Assembly (NCBI RefSeq): GCF_006770285.1
Contig: NZ_CP017195.1
Coordinates: forward strand, 2,182,001-2,246,000
Origin: Lactococcus paracarnosus
GTDB lineage: Bacteria; Bacillota; Bacilli; Lactobacillales; Streptococcaceae
Reading direction: 5' to 3'
DNA length: 64,000 bases
Positions 9,697 through 17,846 of the stretch are shown here, one piece after another (the stretch's first letter is position 1; every line of letters starts with the position of its first letter). The notes below the pieces were generated by a model. The model did not search any database. It was not told where the DNA came from and saw nothing but the letters and a program-made list of their open reading frames with translations. The translations under genes and the position numbers were made by a program.

Positions 9697-10167
9697 TCAG
9701 TATATGCCTCCTAAAAATATTGCTTCTGGATAGAATTTTTTCATGGTCTCCCATTGAACATAAAAAACATCGGCATATTTATATAAAAATTTACCTGTCA
9801 AGGTAGGTGAATTAATTTTTGCGAATGACTCAATAAAAATCAATTTTGCACCAAATAATTTTGAAACTAAACACATAGGAATCATTGAAAGAGCTCCTGT
9901 ACATATTATAATATCTGGTTTTTTTCTTAGGACTATAAAGAAGGAAATAATAAAATTAATAATCAAGTAAATAAAAAAATGTATTTGTTTTCTATTTACT
10001 TGACACATATACTCAATATTAATATCAGAGTAAATTTTATAATCAGTCTTTTCAGTAACAATAAAACTTCGAGGATATTTTTTCATTAAGGGCTTTAACA
10101 TCATGAGCTGTTCAAAATGTCCTCCAGAGGATGAGGCAAAACAAATTATTTTATCTTTATATTTCAT
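9697..10167 (-). CDS. epsE: EpsE-like glycosyltransferase subunit (Alg14 type)
   Basis: 156 residues from the ATG at 10167, which shares a base with the epsD stop; a TTG one codon earlier is in frame but less likely. It carries the Alg14 signature ASSSGGHFEQLMML near the N-terminus, one strong hydrophobic segment (FFIYLIINFIISFFIVL, about residues 63-80) and an FIESFA motif. Alg14-like proteins anchor the catalytic Alg13-like partner to the membrane and help bind the acceptor lipid. EpsE plus EpsF form one split glycosyltransferase. Confidence 0.85.
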   Translation of the reverse strand: MKYKDKIICFASSSGGHFEQLMMLKPLMKKYPRSFIVTEKTDYKIYSDINIEYMCQVNRKQIHFFIYLIINFIISFFIVLRKKPDIIICTGALSMIPMCLVSKLFGAKLIFIESFAKINSPTLTGKFLYKYADVFYVQWETMKKFYPEAIFLGGIY

Positions 10168-10853
10168 CAATATGCGTCCGATCCGTAAATACTTTGTGCA
10201 ATTGTAAGTATGAGAAGCTTGATATCGTTCTTGGTGCTATGGTACTGGAGATAATAGAGTTCTAAATCTGCTCGTTGAGGAAAAAGAACTTTACTTCGAC
10301 CATGTGTCGTCCAATAACCAGTGATTCCTGGTTTGCACATGAGTAAGTAAGGGAGGCGTTTCCCATATTCTTTCGCTTCAAAAAGCAGAATTGGTCTTGG
10401 ACCAACTAATGCCATATCCCCTTTAAGAACATTGATAAACTGTGGCAGTTCATCAATTGAGTGTCGTCTTATAAATGATCCAATCTTCGTTACACGGGGA
10501 TCACTTTCTAGTTTATTGCCATTGGCATGATAGGCGGCTTTAACTTCTGGATGTAGCTCTAAATACTGCTCAGCATTAAGAATCATTGTTCTAAATTTTA
10601 AAATATAAAAAATTTTACCGTTTTTTCCATAGCGTTTTTGTTTATAGAACATTGGCCCTTGATCTTTTTCCGAGCTCATTTTGTAAGGGACATAGAGCAA
10701 TGCAGCCGCGATAAGAAATAAACCTGAACCCACTAATCCCCCTAAAATATCAATCCCTCTTTTTATAATTATCTCTCTGTGATAAAATTTTTTTAATTCT
10801 ACTAACTTATGCTCTTCCGGTTCAGGTGATGAGGTATCTTCAAAAACTTCCAT
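10167..10853 (-). CDS. epsD: priming undecaprenyl-phosphate sugar-1-phosphate transferase
   Basis: About 228 residues. The ATG at 10853 has GGAG six bases upstream, which overlaps the alternative ATG at 10865. It belongs to the bacterial sugar transferase family (WbaP/CpsE C-terminal domain): one membrane segment (residues ~35-60, IDILGGLVGSGLFLIAAALL), then FRTM, DPRVTKIGSFIRRHSIDELPQ and the ending KPGITGYW. It loads the first sugar phosphate onto undecaprenyl phosphate and so starts each repeat unit. It is the short form, without the extra N-terminal membrane domain. Confidence 0.93.
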   Translation of the reverse strand: MEVFEDTSSPEPEEHKLVELKKFYHREIIIKRGIDILGGLVGSGLFLIAAALLYVPYKMSSEKDQGPMFYKQKRYGKNGKIFYILKFRTMILNAEQYLELHPEVKAAYHANGNKLESDPRVTKIGSFIRRHSIDELPQFINVLKGDMALVGPRPILLFEAKEYGKRLPYLLMCKPGITGYWTTHGRSKVLFPQRADLELYYLQYHSTKNDIKLLILTIAQSIYGSDAY

Positions 10854-10874
10854 AGTTTTCTCCATTTAAATGCT

Positions 10875-11639
10875 TTAAAATAATCCTAAAAATTTCTTTG
10901 TTTTGATCTTTGTTGGTTTTTCTTGATAAAAACTTTCGTTTGAAATCACTGACTCTGCATTATTTTGAAACATTCGTGATACACCAGAACCATAACTATC
11001 TTCAATCATTTTAAATGCTTCCTTCATCTTAAATGCACGTGACGTCACATTATGCGCATCTGATGCAACAAAATGCGTTAGATGGTTTTCTATCATTTTA
11101 AATGACAGCTTTTGTATTTTTTTACCAAAATGACCAGTGACACTTGAAGCAGTTATCTGACTTAGTACTCCTTGTTCAATAAAATCAAATAATATATCAG
11201 GGTTCTCAATGATTCCACTATTACGCTCAGGGTGGACCAAAATAGGTTGAAGTCCCTCCAATTGAATATTATAAAAAAGTTCTTTAGCATAAGCTGGCAC
11301 ATGATTTGATGGAAATTCAATCAATATATAACTTGAAGTGCCCGCTGCTGTCAGTAACTTTCCTTCAGAAAATTCTTTTAATAGATCACCATATATTCTC
11401 ACCTCTTGTCCGGGTAAAACTTCAATTGGTAATTGATGTTCGTCAATGATATTTTGAACTTCCTTAACTTTTTTCAAAATAAGCGGTGATTCATTATTAA
11501 ATTGAGGATTATGATGAGGAGTCGCAGTGATAGTTGTTATCCCTTCATCAATTGCTGATTTCAGCATTGTCAGAGTATCTCCAGAAGTTTTAGCTCCATC
11601 ATCTATCCCCGGTAAAATATGACAATGAATATCAATCAT
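10875..11639 (-). CDS. epsC: PHP-type protein-tyrosine phosphatase (Wzb/CpsB/EpsC)
   Basis: 254 residues of the PHP superfamily, the usual CpsB size. Metal ligands are visible: HCH at residues 5-7 with GIDDGA after it, TATPHHNP near residue 40, an LVHPERN motif near residue 136 and ASDAHN near residue 192. It removes phosphate from the tyrosine-rich tail of the EpsB kinase and so tunes polymer length and amount. A strong GAGGAGAG ribosome site precedes the ATG. Lies between the kinase and the priming transferase, as in lactococcal eps clusters. Confidence 0.93.
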   Translation of the reverse strand: MIDIHCHILPGIDDGAKTSGDTLTMLKSAIDEGITTITATPHHNPQFNNESPLILKKVKEVQNIIDEHQLPIEVLPGQEVRIYGDLLKEFSEGKLLTAAGTSSYILIEFPSNHVPAYAKELFYNIQLEGLQPILVHPERNSGIIENPDILFDFIEQGVLSQITASSVTGHFGKKIQKLSFKMIENHLTHFVASDAHNVTSRAFKMKEAFKMIEDSYGSGVSRMFQNNAESVISNESFYQEKPTKIKTKKFLGLF

Positions 11640-11693
11640 TTGCTCTCCTCTTCTACAAATTTCTGTCTTTTATTTGATTAAAATTTATTCCAA

Positions 11694-12389
11694 TTACTCT
11701 ACTCCGTAGTAGTAATACGACGGTGAGTCAGAAGAGTCTACCCCATGCAAAACAACTCCTAATATATTTGCATTAACTTGTTCCAGTATTTTTTTTGTTT
11801 TTGCTAAACTCTCTTTTTTTGTTTCATAGGCACGTACAACAAGAACCACTCCTCCTACATAACTACTCAAAATTTGAGCATCAGTAACTGCAGAGAGAGG
11901 TGGAGTATCAATCAAAACAACATCAAAGAGATCGGACACAGAGTCAATCAAATTCTTCATTGCACTAGATGCTAATAATTCCGATGGATTAGGTGGAATT
12001 GGACCAGAGGTAATTATTGTAAGATTTTCAGAAAGTCTTGTCCCTTGTATGGCATCTTCAATCGAAGATTGATGCATTAAAATATTGGTTAACCCTACTC
12101 TATTTTGTACTTTAAAAGTAATGTTAACAGTCGGTTTACGAAGATCGCCATCAATTAAAAGTACTTTTTTACCTTGTTGTGCAAAAGCAACAGCTATATT
12201 AGCACTCTCGGTTGATTTACCTGCAGCTGCTTCTGAAGATGTTACTAGAAAACTTTTAATCCCTTGATCCGCCATTTTAAAATCAATGGTCGTACGAATC
12301 GTACGATATTGTTCGGAAATAGGTGATTGAGGATTGACACTGGTAATAATATAACGATTATTGTCTATGCTTCTTTTATTTTTAGCCAT
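11694..12389 (-). CDS. epsB: bacterial tyrosine kinase (Wze/CpsD/EpsB)
   Basis: 231 residues of the BY-kinase family. Walker A SEAAAGKSTESAN lies near residue 52, Walker A' VLLIDGDLRKP near residue 75 and Walker B VVLIDTPPL near residue 157. The protein ends in a tyrosine cluster (SYYYYGVE), the autophosphorylation site. It lacks its own membrane part and is activated by EpsA, encoded 9 bp upstream. Phosphorylation state controls polymerisation and chain length. Confidence 0.95.
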   Translation of the reverse strand: MAKNKRSIDNNRYIITSVNPQSPISEQYRTIRTTIDFKMADQGIKSFLVTSSEAAAGKSTESANIAVAFAQQGKKVLLIDGDLRKPTVNITFKVQNRVGLTNILMHQSSIEDAIQGTRLSENLTIITSGPIPPNPSELLASSAMKNLIDSVSDLFDVVLIDTPPLSAVTDAQILSSYVGGVVLVVRAYETKKESLAKTKKILEQVNANILGVVLHGVDSSDSPSYYYYGVE

Positions 12390-12398
12390 CCTGAACTC

Positions 12399-13178
12399 CT
12401 ATCTTTTATTCCTTTTTAATGATCTATTTACTTCATGGTCGCTAGGCGGACTTGACTTAGTTCCCGATTGCGTGCCATTTTTATTTGTATTCTTATTAAA
12501 ATCACTCATTTGAGCATAGGTTGTTACACCAAGAACCGTGAGTCCCAGGGTTTCAATATCTTCTTCTTTATTAATTTTGTTATCAAACAATTCCTTCAAT
12601 AAAGCAATGGCTAAACCTAAAACTAGTCCGGCTATAACAGATATCGCTAAATACAATTTAGGTTTAGGACTAATTGGTGTTGTTTGAGCTTTTGCTTTGG
12701 ATAAGATATTAACATTCGTAACGTTCAATAAATTAGCTGCTTCCATACTAAATATGTTTGCAGTCTCATCTGCAATCTTTTGAGCAACATAAGGATTAGA
12801 ATATTTAACAGTAAGTGTGATAACTTGTGAATTTGTTAGATTTGTTGCTGTAACTTGTTTTTGGAAAGAGTCATCAGATAGATTTAAATTACTTTGAACT
12901 TTATCTAAAATGACTGGACTAACAATAACTTGGTTAATTGTGTTCGCCATTTGAATATTCCCGGTCACTTGTCCAGCGTAGGCTGCTGAATTATCCGAAT
13001 TTGGTAGTTTAACGACAAGTTGAGTCGAGGCTGTGTAAACTGGGGAGGCTATAAAAAATGTGTAGATGCTCCCTAATGTTGTGACTATTAAAGCACTAAA
13101 TAATATTAAACCTAACCTTTTGCGAATAATTTTAAAAATCCCTCTTAAATCAATCGTTTGTTCCTGTATTTCCTGCAT
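12399..13178 (-). CDS. epsA: chain-length determinant / kinase activator (Wzd/CpsC/EpsA)
   Basis: 259 residues of the Wzz/CpsC family with two membrane segments: residues ~20-45 (LGLILFSALIVTTLGSIYTF) and ~175-195, enclosing an extracytoplasmic domain. The proline-rich TPISPKPKLYLAI before the second segment is typical. The cytoplasmic tail activates the EpsB kinase. The C-terminus (NKNGTQSGTKSSP...) is long, hydrophilic and low in complexity. GGAG lies upstream of the ATG at 13178. Confidence 0.93.
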   Translation of the reverse strand: MQEIQEQTIDLRGIFKIIRKRLGLILFSALIVTTLGSIYTFFIASPVYTASTQLVVKLPNSDNSAAYAGQVTGNIQMANTINQVIVSPVILDKVQSNLNLSDDSFQKQVTATNLTNSQVITLTVKYSNPYVAQKIADETANIFSMEAANLLNVTNVNILSKAKAQTTPISPKPKLYLAISVIAGLVLGLAIALLKELFDNKINKEEDIETLGLTVLGVTTYAQMSDFNKNTNKNGTQSGTKSSPPSDHEVNRSLKRNKR

Positions 13179-13217
13179 TTCTTCTCCAATATTTAATAAT
13201 TGTGATTTATAACTTAA

Positions 13218-13985
13218 TTAGTTTGCTGTAAAATATTTAGTAATATAATCTAGCCAAATCTTATTCCCCGAATCATTTAGCGTTCCATAAACTCCATCAT
13301 CAGCAAATAGCCCCTTCATTTCATCAGAATTTTTGTCTGGGTAACTAGACCAGTAGTCTATATAGGGATATTTTGTAGATAAAGATTGTTTAAATTGTTC
13401 TTCTTGTACAGGGTACACAACACCACCATAGATCGGTGGAGAAGGTTGAACTATCACCTCCGCTCCTGTACTAGCGAAATTTGTTATAAGTTGCCCATTA
13501 CTAGTCAGTGAGGCTGTTGCTTCAATGTTCTGGTTATCATTAAAAAGTGGAGCTTCATATAAAACAACATCAGGATTAGTGGCTAATACTTGGTTTTCAA
13601 CTTTTTCAGTCAATAATTGTTCACTAGTTTCACCATTGTAAGTGATATTTTTGATGTTCCAAAACTTATTTCCATAATATTTTTGTAAGTTTTGTTGAAA
13701 TTGTTCAGAAATAACTGAATCAGATTGCCAAATACAAGTTAAAGTAACTTCTTTATTTTTGGATGAAATATCATCTATTTTATTTTGAACTAATTTTGGT
13801 AAATTTTTATAATACTTTTTATAGGTAAGGTCTATCTGATTTTTTTCACTGCTATTTTTTACAACTTCTTTTCCTTTATTAGCTTTTGAAAGATTATTTA
13901 TCCTAGAATTATAACTATAAAAACCTCCAATTATCAATGCTATAGATATCACTATAGTAATTACAAAAATTCCTTTTTTCATCAT
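13218..13985 (-). CDS. epsX: EpsX-like secreted/anchored protein, SGNH-hydrolase-like
   Basis: 255 residues with an N-terminal membrane anchor (residues ~5-25) and an extracellular domain. It sits where epsX lies in lactococcal eps operons, between epsR and epsA. The blocks TCIWQSDSVISEQFQ, NPDVVLYEAPLFND, GAEVIVQPSPPIYGG and DGVYGTLNDSGNKIWLDYI have the spacing of SGNH hydrolases, but the catalytic GDS and the His of the last block are not clear. It may be a variant or inactive hydrolase that modifies or anchors the polymer. The role is not established. Confidence 0.7.
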   Translation of the reverse strand: MMKKGIFVITIVISIALIIGGFYSYNSRINNLSKANKGKEVVKNSSEKNQIDLTYKKYYKNLPKLVQNKIDDISSKNKEVTLTCIWQSDSVISEQFQQNLQKYYGNKFWNIKNITYNGETSEQLLTEKVENQVLATNPDVVLYEAPLFNDNQNIEATASLTSNGQLITNFASTGAEVIVQPSPPIYGGVVYPVQEEQFKQSLSTKYPYIDYWSSYPDKNSDEMKGLFADDGVYGTLNDSGNKIWLDYITKYFTAN

Positions 13986-14018
13986 AGTAATAAGAAAAAC
14001 TCCCTAAATTTATTATTG

Positions 14019-14335
14019 TTATAACTCTATTTGATACTCTAAAAAAAGCCATTTTTGACAAATTATAAACATTTCTTTTTTCTCTTCTTGAGTTAGAGTT
14101 TTAAAAAGATTAATTGCAGAGCTGTCACTAGGCTCATCAATTATACCCATCAGATATTTTGGAGACACATTAAAATACTCTGATAGTCCTATTAACCTTG
14201 TCCAGAGGGTTCTCCTCCCAACTTATAATTATTCAAAGAATTTCTAGGGTAACCCAATTCCCTTTCTATTTGATTTGCAGATTTACCACTTGATTCAACT
14301 AATTCCTTTAGACGATGGTAAAATAAATCATTCAT
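14019..14335 (-). pseudogene. epsR: EpsR-like HTH regulator, broken by a one-base frameshift
   Basis: From the ATG at 14335 (GAGGGA ribosome site nine bases upstream) the frame reads MNDLFYHRLKELVESSG... SLNNYKLGGEPSG and then hits TAA. Moving one frame at about 14201-14203 continues smoothly (TRLIGLSEYFNVSPKYLMG... LFLEYQIEL, stop at 14019-14021). The total of 317 bp is exactly one base short of a 105-codon gene plus stop. The intact product would be an XRE-type HTH protein like EpsR of lactococcal eps clusters. One G appears to be lost in the GG before ACAAGG. Either the gene is dead or this is a sequencing error. Confidence 0.85.
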
Positions 14336-14461
14336 AAACATAATCCCTCTTTTTATTAACTTCTGTAAGAAAAACCTTAATTTTTCTGAAAAATTAAATA
14401 AAAACTTGCTTAAGTTAAACTATTTTGGTAATTTTTTTAATTTTTAATACTATATTAATAC

Positions 14462-14490
14462 ATTATATAATATAAAATTTTTTAATGCAA
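14462..14490 (-). promoter_or_regulatory. promoter of the eps operon
   Basis: On the minus strand TTGCAT (14490-14485), a 17-bp spacer and TATAAT (14467-14462) give a near-consensus sigma-A promoter. Transcription would start near 14455, about 120 nt upstream of epsR, and run through the eps genes. The intact IS5 element begins only ~65 bp upstream, so it leaves the promoter itself untouched but could change upstream regulation. Confidence 0.65.
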
Positions 14491-14556
14491 ATGAAGATAT
14501 GGGTTTCAAACTTTAAACTGCAAGAAATTTTACGTATAAATAAAGATATAAGTTTA

Positions 14557-15758
14557 AGGGCACCTCTAAAAACGTATGAAAAGAGGTATAATAGATTAAA
14601 AATAAGCTAACGAGGTATTGAAGATGAATTTATTTGGAGATAGCGACTATCTTGAAAAATTAAGTTCAAAAGGAGACCCTCTTGAGCGGCTAGAAAAAGT
14701 GGTTGATTTCGAGTGTTTTCGCCCAACTCTTAACTGGATTTTTAAGTATGATTTAAAAAACAAATCTCATGGTGGTAGACCGCCCTATGACCTTGTTTTA
14801 ATGTTGAAAATTCTAATTTTACAACGCTTATACAATCTATCTGATGATGCAATGGAATATCAAATGATTGACCGGATTTCGTTTAGAAGATTCCTTAAGA
14901 TTGATGACAAGGTACCAGACGCAAAGACTATCTGGAACTTTAGAAATCAGCTATCAAAATCTAATAGAGGAAACTGGCTTTTTTCTGCCTTTCAAGAAAA
15001 ACTTGAATCACAAGGGATGATCGCTCATAAAGGACAGATTGTTGATGCAACATTCATAGAGGCGCCTAAACAACGTAATCCAAAAGACGAAAATGAATTG
15101 ATAAAAGCAAATAGGGTACCAGTGAATTGGACGAAGAACAAAAGAGCACAGAAGGATACAGCTGCTCGCTGGACAATTAAAGGTAATGAGAGACACTATG
15201 GCTACAAAAATCATATTGCTATAGATACCAAATCAAAATTCGTAAAGAATTATCAAACAACGCCTGCAAATGTGCATGATTCTCAAGTAATAGGTGTTCT
15301 TGTTGATCCCGATGAGATCACCTTAGCAGACTCAGCTTATCAAAATCAAGCAACACCTAAAGGTGCTGAACTTTTTACCTGTCTTAAAAACACACGTTCT
15401 AAATCTCTTAAGGCAGACGATAAAATGTTTAATAAAATCATTTCGAAAATACGTGTCCGTATTGAACATGTATTTGGCTTTGTTGAAAATTCAATGCATG
15501 GTTCTAGTTTACGTTCTATTGGATTCGATCGAGCTGTTTTAAATACTGACCTTACAAATCTGACTTATAACTTATTGAGGTACGAACAAGTTAAACGTTT
15601 AAATCTCAAAACATGGAGGTAATCTGTCTAAAATAAGAATAAACAGTCAAGTGGCGTCTGTAACATAAAGAAAAACACAGTAGACTATGCTTAGTTCTCT
15701 GTGTTTTTTTCTAATTTCATTTAGAGGTGAATTAATTGGTAGTTATTAGAGGTGCCCT
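14557..15758 (+). mobile_element. complete IS5-family insertion sequence, 1202 bp
   Basis: The ends are inverted repeats AGGGCACCTCTAA (left) and TTAGAGGTGCCCT (right), flanked by a 3-bp target duplication TTA at 14554-14556 and 15759-15761. A TNA duplication fits the ISL2/IS1031-like groups of the IS5 family. It holds one transposase gene and a hairpin terminator at ~15668-15710 after that gene. The clean target duplication indicates a recent, unrearranged insertion. A truncated copy lies at 3338-4165 in the same orientation. Confidence 0.95.
14624..15622 (+). CDS. IS5-family transposase
   Basis: 332 residues from the ATG at 14624, with CGAGGT seven bases upstream; a TTG two codons earlier is in frame but less likely. 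The N-terminal DUF772-type region (RPPYDLVLMLKILILQRLYN, FRRFLKIDDKVPDAKTIWNFR) is followed by the DDE domain: first Asp in IVDATFIEAP, second in LADSAYQNQ, and the Glu in VRIEHVFGF. It cuts and joins the element ends. The frame is intact, so the element may be active. Confidence 0.95.
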   Translation: MNLFGDSDYLEKLSSKGDPLERLEKVVDFECFRPTLNWIFKYDLKNKSHGGRPPYDLVLMLKILILQRLYNLSDDAMEYQMIDRISFRRFLKIDDKVPDAKTIWNFRNQLSKSNRGNWLFSAFQEKLESQGMIAHKGQIVDATFIEAPKQRNPKDENELIKANRVPVNWTKNKRAQKDTAARWTIKGNERHYGYKNHIAIDTKSKFVKNYQTTPANVHDSQVIGVLVDPDEITLADSAYQNQATPKGAELFTCLKNTRSKSLKADDKMFNKIISKIRVRIEHVFGFVENSMHGSSLRSIGFDRAVLNTDLTNLTYNLLRYEQVKRLNLKTWR

Positions 15759-15960
15759 TTATACTACTGTTTAATATTATTAAATTCTCTATTAACTGAT
15801 GATGCAAACTGGAACATAATCGAGACAATCTAGTATCAAACTGTTTCTTATACAGATGTTCATAGTCAATAGCAAATTCATTTCCAAAATAATCTTGATA
15901 GTCTCTCTCAATGCTGACTATACCATTTAATAGCTTTGTATTATTATTTACAGAAATCAA
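15721..15960 (-). CDS. hypothetical small ORF cut at its 3' end by the IS5 insertion
   Basis: A 79-codon frame beginning with TTG at 15960 and a weak GGAG about 11 bases upstream; its last ~12 codons are IS5 right-end sequence. If the IS and one TTA copy are removed, the native frame ends nine codons after the insertion point (SSITYIFIYT), so only the tail was changed. The product (IERDYQDYFGNEFAIDYEHLYKK...) matches nothing I recognise. It lies between the eps cluster and the ICE control genes; it may not be a real gene. Confidence 0.35.
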   Translation of the reverse strand: MISVNNNTKLLNGIVSIERDYQDYFGNEFAIDYEHLYKKQFDTRLSRLCSSLHHQLIENLIILNSSIKGTSNNYQLIHL

Positions 15961-16082
15961 ATTTTGTTAGCTCCATTCTTTGAAAAATCAAAATAATTAA
16001 TGTTAAGTGTATTTATCAAGCTAATTTTTTCAAATGAGAACTTGACAAAAGTGAATTTTCTTTATTCATATAAATAATCTAG

Positions 16083-16502
16083 CTATTGATAAGGAGTCAT
16101 ACCAAACTTATCAGATATAATATCGTTAAATTCATCAACGATAACACCATCAAGATGATATGGCAGGTTCAAGCTATCAATTATTTGTTGATAGTTCGTA
16201 TCTGGAGTGAAGTCGTATTTTTCATCTAGCATTCTCATGACTTTGCTTATCATGTATTTATTTGCTTCAAACTCTAAATTATCATTTTGGAAATGATTAG
16301 TGATATATTTTTTACAATCTCCATTTAGGAAATGTGCTGTTTCATGCAATAAAGTAAGTGATGTTTCTATTTCGTCTAAACTTTCATTTATAAAGATAAT
16401 GGCGGTGTTATTTTCGATACCAAAATATCCATTACCACTAAAATCCATATATTGAATTTCTATTCCAAGTTCTTTTATTAGTCGCTTAATCTTTGATAGC
16501 AT
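16083..16502 (-). CDS. immA: ImmA/IrrE-type metallopeptidase
   Basis: 139 residues with the zinc protease motif LLHETAHFLNG (HExxH form, residues ~48-58) and a downstream acidic/EFEAN motif supplying the third ligand (LEFEANKYM). ImmA cleaves the ImmR repressor in ICEBs1 and in phages, starting excision and transfer in response to DNA damage or cell signals. It follows the repressor gene with a 3-bp gap, the usual immR-immA pairing. Confidence 0.9.
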   Translation of the reverse strand: MLSKIKRLIKELGIEIQYMDFSGNGYFGIENNTAIIFINESLDEIETSLTLLHETAHFLNGDCKKYITNHFQNDNLEFEANKYMISKVMRMLDEKYDFTPDTNYQQIIDSLNLPYHLDGVIVDEFNDIISDKFGMTPYQ

Positions 16503-16505
16503 ATA

Positions 16506-16847
16506 TTAGTTATCTTTGAGTCTATCTTCCATTCTTTTGCGTAAAAATTCACGTATTTTTTCACGGTCATCATCATACATTGGTTTTCCGTCAAATGATT
16601 TAAATGTGTCTAGGGATTTTTCTAAATCTTCGTCAAACTGATTTTGATTTTTTATGTCAGTATTTCCTAAAAGATAATCTGTGGATACATTAAAAAAATT
16701 TGCTAATAAGATAGCTCTTTCTGTTGACGGAGTCTGTCCCTTTTTGTAGTTAGCTAATGTATTTCTAGATAGCTTCAGATTTTTTTCAACTTGATTTAAA
16801 GATAAATTTTTTTCTAAAGCTAGTGATTTCAAGCGTTCGTAGAACAT
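16506..16847 (-). CDS. immR: XRE-family repressor (ImmR-like)
   Basis: 113 residues with an N-terminal Cro/CI helix-turn-helix (LALEKNLSLNQVEKNLKLSRNTLANYKKG, roughly residues 9-37; quoted in two halves elsewhere) and a short charged tail (RKRMEDRLKDN). Paired with immA, it is expected to repress the divergent ICE promoter through the two palindromes at 16900-16942 and to autoregulate. A TTTCTCCTTG stretch on the plus strand (CAAGGAGAAA on the coding strand) is a good ribosome site. Confidence 0.9.
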   Translation of the reverse strand: MFYERLKSLALEKNLSLNQVEKNLKLSRNTLANYKKGQTPSTERAILLANFFNVSTDYLLGNTDIKNQNQFDEDLEKSLDTFKSFDGKPMYDDDREKIREFLRKRMEDRLKDN

Positions 16848-16890
16848 TTTTTTCTCCTTGAAAAATAAATAAATTTTTTTAAGATATCCC

Positions 16891-16942
16891 TTGACTTATT
16901 GTAGTCAATAGATTACAATAATAATGTAGTTAATAAATTACA
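16891..16942 (+). promoter_or_regulatory. ICE control region: promoter with two repressor-like palindromes
   Basis: TTGACT (16891-16896), a 17-bp spacer and TACAAT (16914-16919) form a rightward promoter. Two 18-bp imperfect palindromes share the same outer blocks: TGTAGTCAATAGATTACA (16900-16917), which overlaps the spacer and -10 box, and TGTAGTTAATAAATTACA (16925-16942), 25 bp further. They lie directly upstream of the ImmR-like gene and are the natural operator candidates. Confidence 0.65.
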
Positions 16943-17569
16943 CAACTCTTGAAACAAAAGGCTACTTATTATAATATAAATAGCCGAATACTTCAAGAAC
17001 ACTATTCAAAGTTAGCTTGCGGGTCTTGATTAATTATCCTAATAGGAATCAAAACATAAATCAAGTCATACAAAAAAGAAAATTTTGAATAATTGAACTT
17101 TGAAAAGTAAATCAGATCGTTAAGACAATGACTTACAAATCATTTTAAATAATTGTTCGCACTTTTATTATAACTGATTGTAAAGCCATTGTCAAAATGA
17201 TAATGGCGGTGGATCCGTAAAAAGCCCATAGGGGATTGTAGAGTCCTCAGAACATTGCATAGATTTAGTGAGCGATGACCTTTTAATAAGTGAGCCACAA
17301 TCAAATCTCGGTCTATGTAGTGAACCTGTCTAACAAAGGAACGCATGGCGCTCGAAAAATGACTAAATGTTTTTCGTATGGGTAAGATGTTAGTTGACTT
17401 ATGAAAATATTTCAACCTTGTTTTATACAAGTACAACTGGTGGTAGGTTCAATTTTTCTATGTCTTGGAAATGAAAGACTAGAGATTACAATGATTATAA
17501 ATGTAATACAATATAGGGTATCAGTCATTCTGATACTTTTTAATTTTCCGATAGAAAGCACTTGCTGAA

Positions 17570-17710
17570 CATCATACGATATGAATGTGCTTGTTTCTAT
17601 TAAGTCAGGAAAACAATTATCAATGAGTACCAACTTCGGTATGTTTGTTTCTTTAGTGATAAAGAAAATAGTTGTCAATGAGTATCAACTTAGATATGCT
17701 TGTTTCCTGT
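17570..17710 (+). repeat. 54-55-bp direct repeats
   Basis: The block TTGTTTC recurs at 17591, 17645 and 17700, each time after an ATATG-like sequence. The upstream block TCAATGAGTAYCAACTT occurs at 17620-17636 and 17675-17691 with one difference. The unit length is 54-55 bp, with two and a half to three imperfect copies. Even spacing of about five helical turns suggests a protein binding array or a duplicated regulatory RNA segment. Confidence 0.6.
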
Positions 17711-17734
17711 GAAAATGACAATAGACAATATTTG

Positions 17735-17794
17735 TCTGTTGTAAACTGCTTATAAGTATTTTCCCAACTTTCCTTATAAGTAGTTTAGAACAGA
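17735..17794. repeat. 22-bp imperfect inverted repeat upstream of the toxin-antitoxin genes
   Basis: Left arm 17735-17756 (starts TCTGTTG, ends CTTATAAG) and right arm 17773-17794 (starts CTTATAAG, ends AACAGA) match over 22 bp with two differences, one of which is a G-U pair in RNA. The loop is 16 nt. No U-run follows, so it does not look like a terminator. It could be a replication or transfer structure, or an operator. Confidence 0.6.
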
Positions 17795-17823
17795 TAAATT
17801 TAAAAACAAATAAACACATTTAC

Positions 17824-17846
17824 TCACAAAAATCACTCATTTGTGA
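17824..17846. promoter_or_regulatory. operator-like inverted repeat before the antitoxin gene
   Basis: TCACAAA (17824-17830) and TTTGTGA (17840-17846) form a 7-bp perfect inverted repeat with a 9-bp spacer. It is followed immediately by a TATAAT box at 17847-17852 and an AAGGAGGA ribosome site before the ATG at 17877. Antitoxins of the RelB/DinJ type repress their own operon, so this is the likely site. Confidence 0.5.

Noticed and set aside
16021-17110. Possible left att site of the ICE, e.g. TTTTGAATAATTGAACTTTG near 17083
   Set aside because: Only loosely similar to the end of rpsI; it lacks the GAAAGAG spacer and an AACGTT-type arm, so it is not a credible att copy.
17140-17678. Two overlapping minus-strand open frames of 88-98 codons
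   Set aside because: Both start at weak codons without a ribosome site, have no recognisable domain and lie in a repeat-rich control region.
17570-17710. CRISPR array
   Set aside because: The repeated unit is 54-55 bp with imperfect copies and no repeat-spacer pattern or cas genes.
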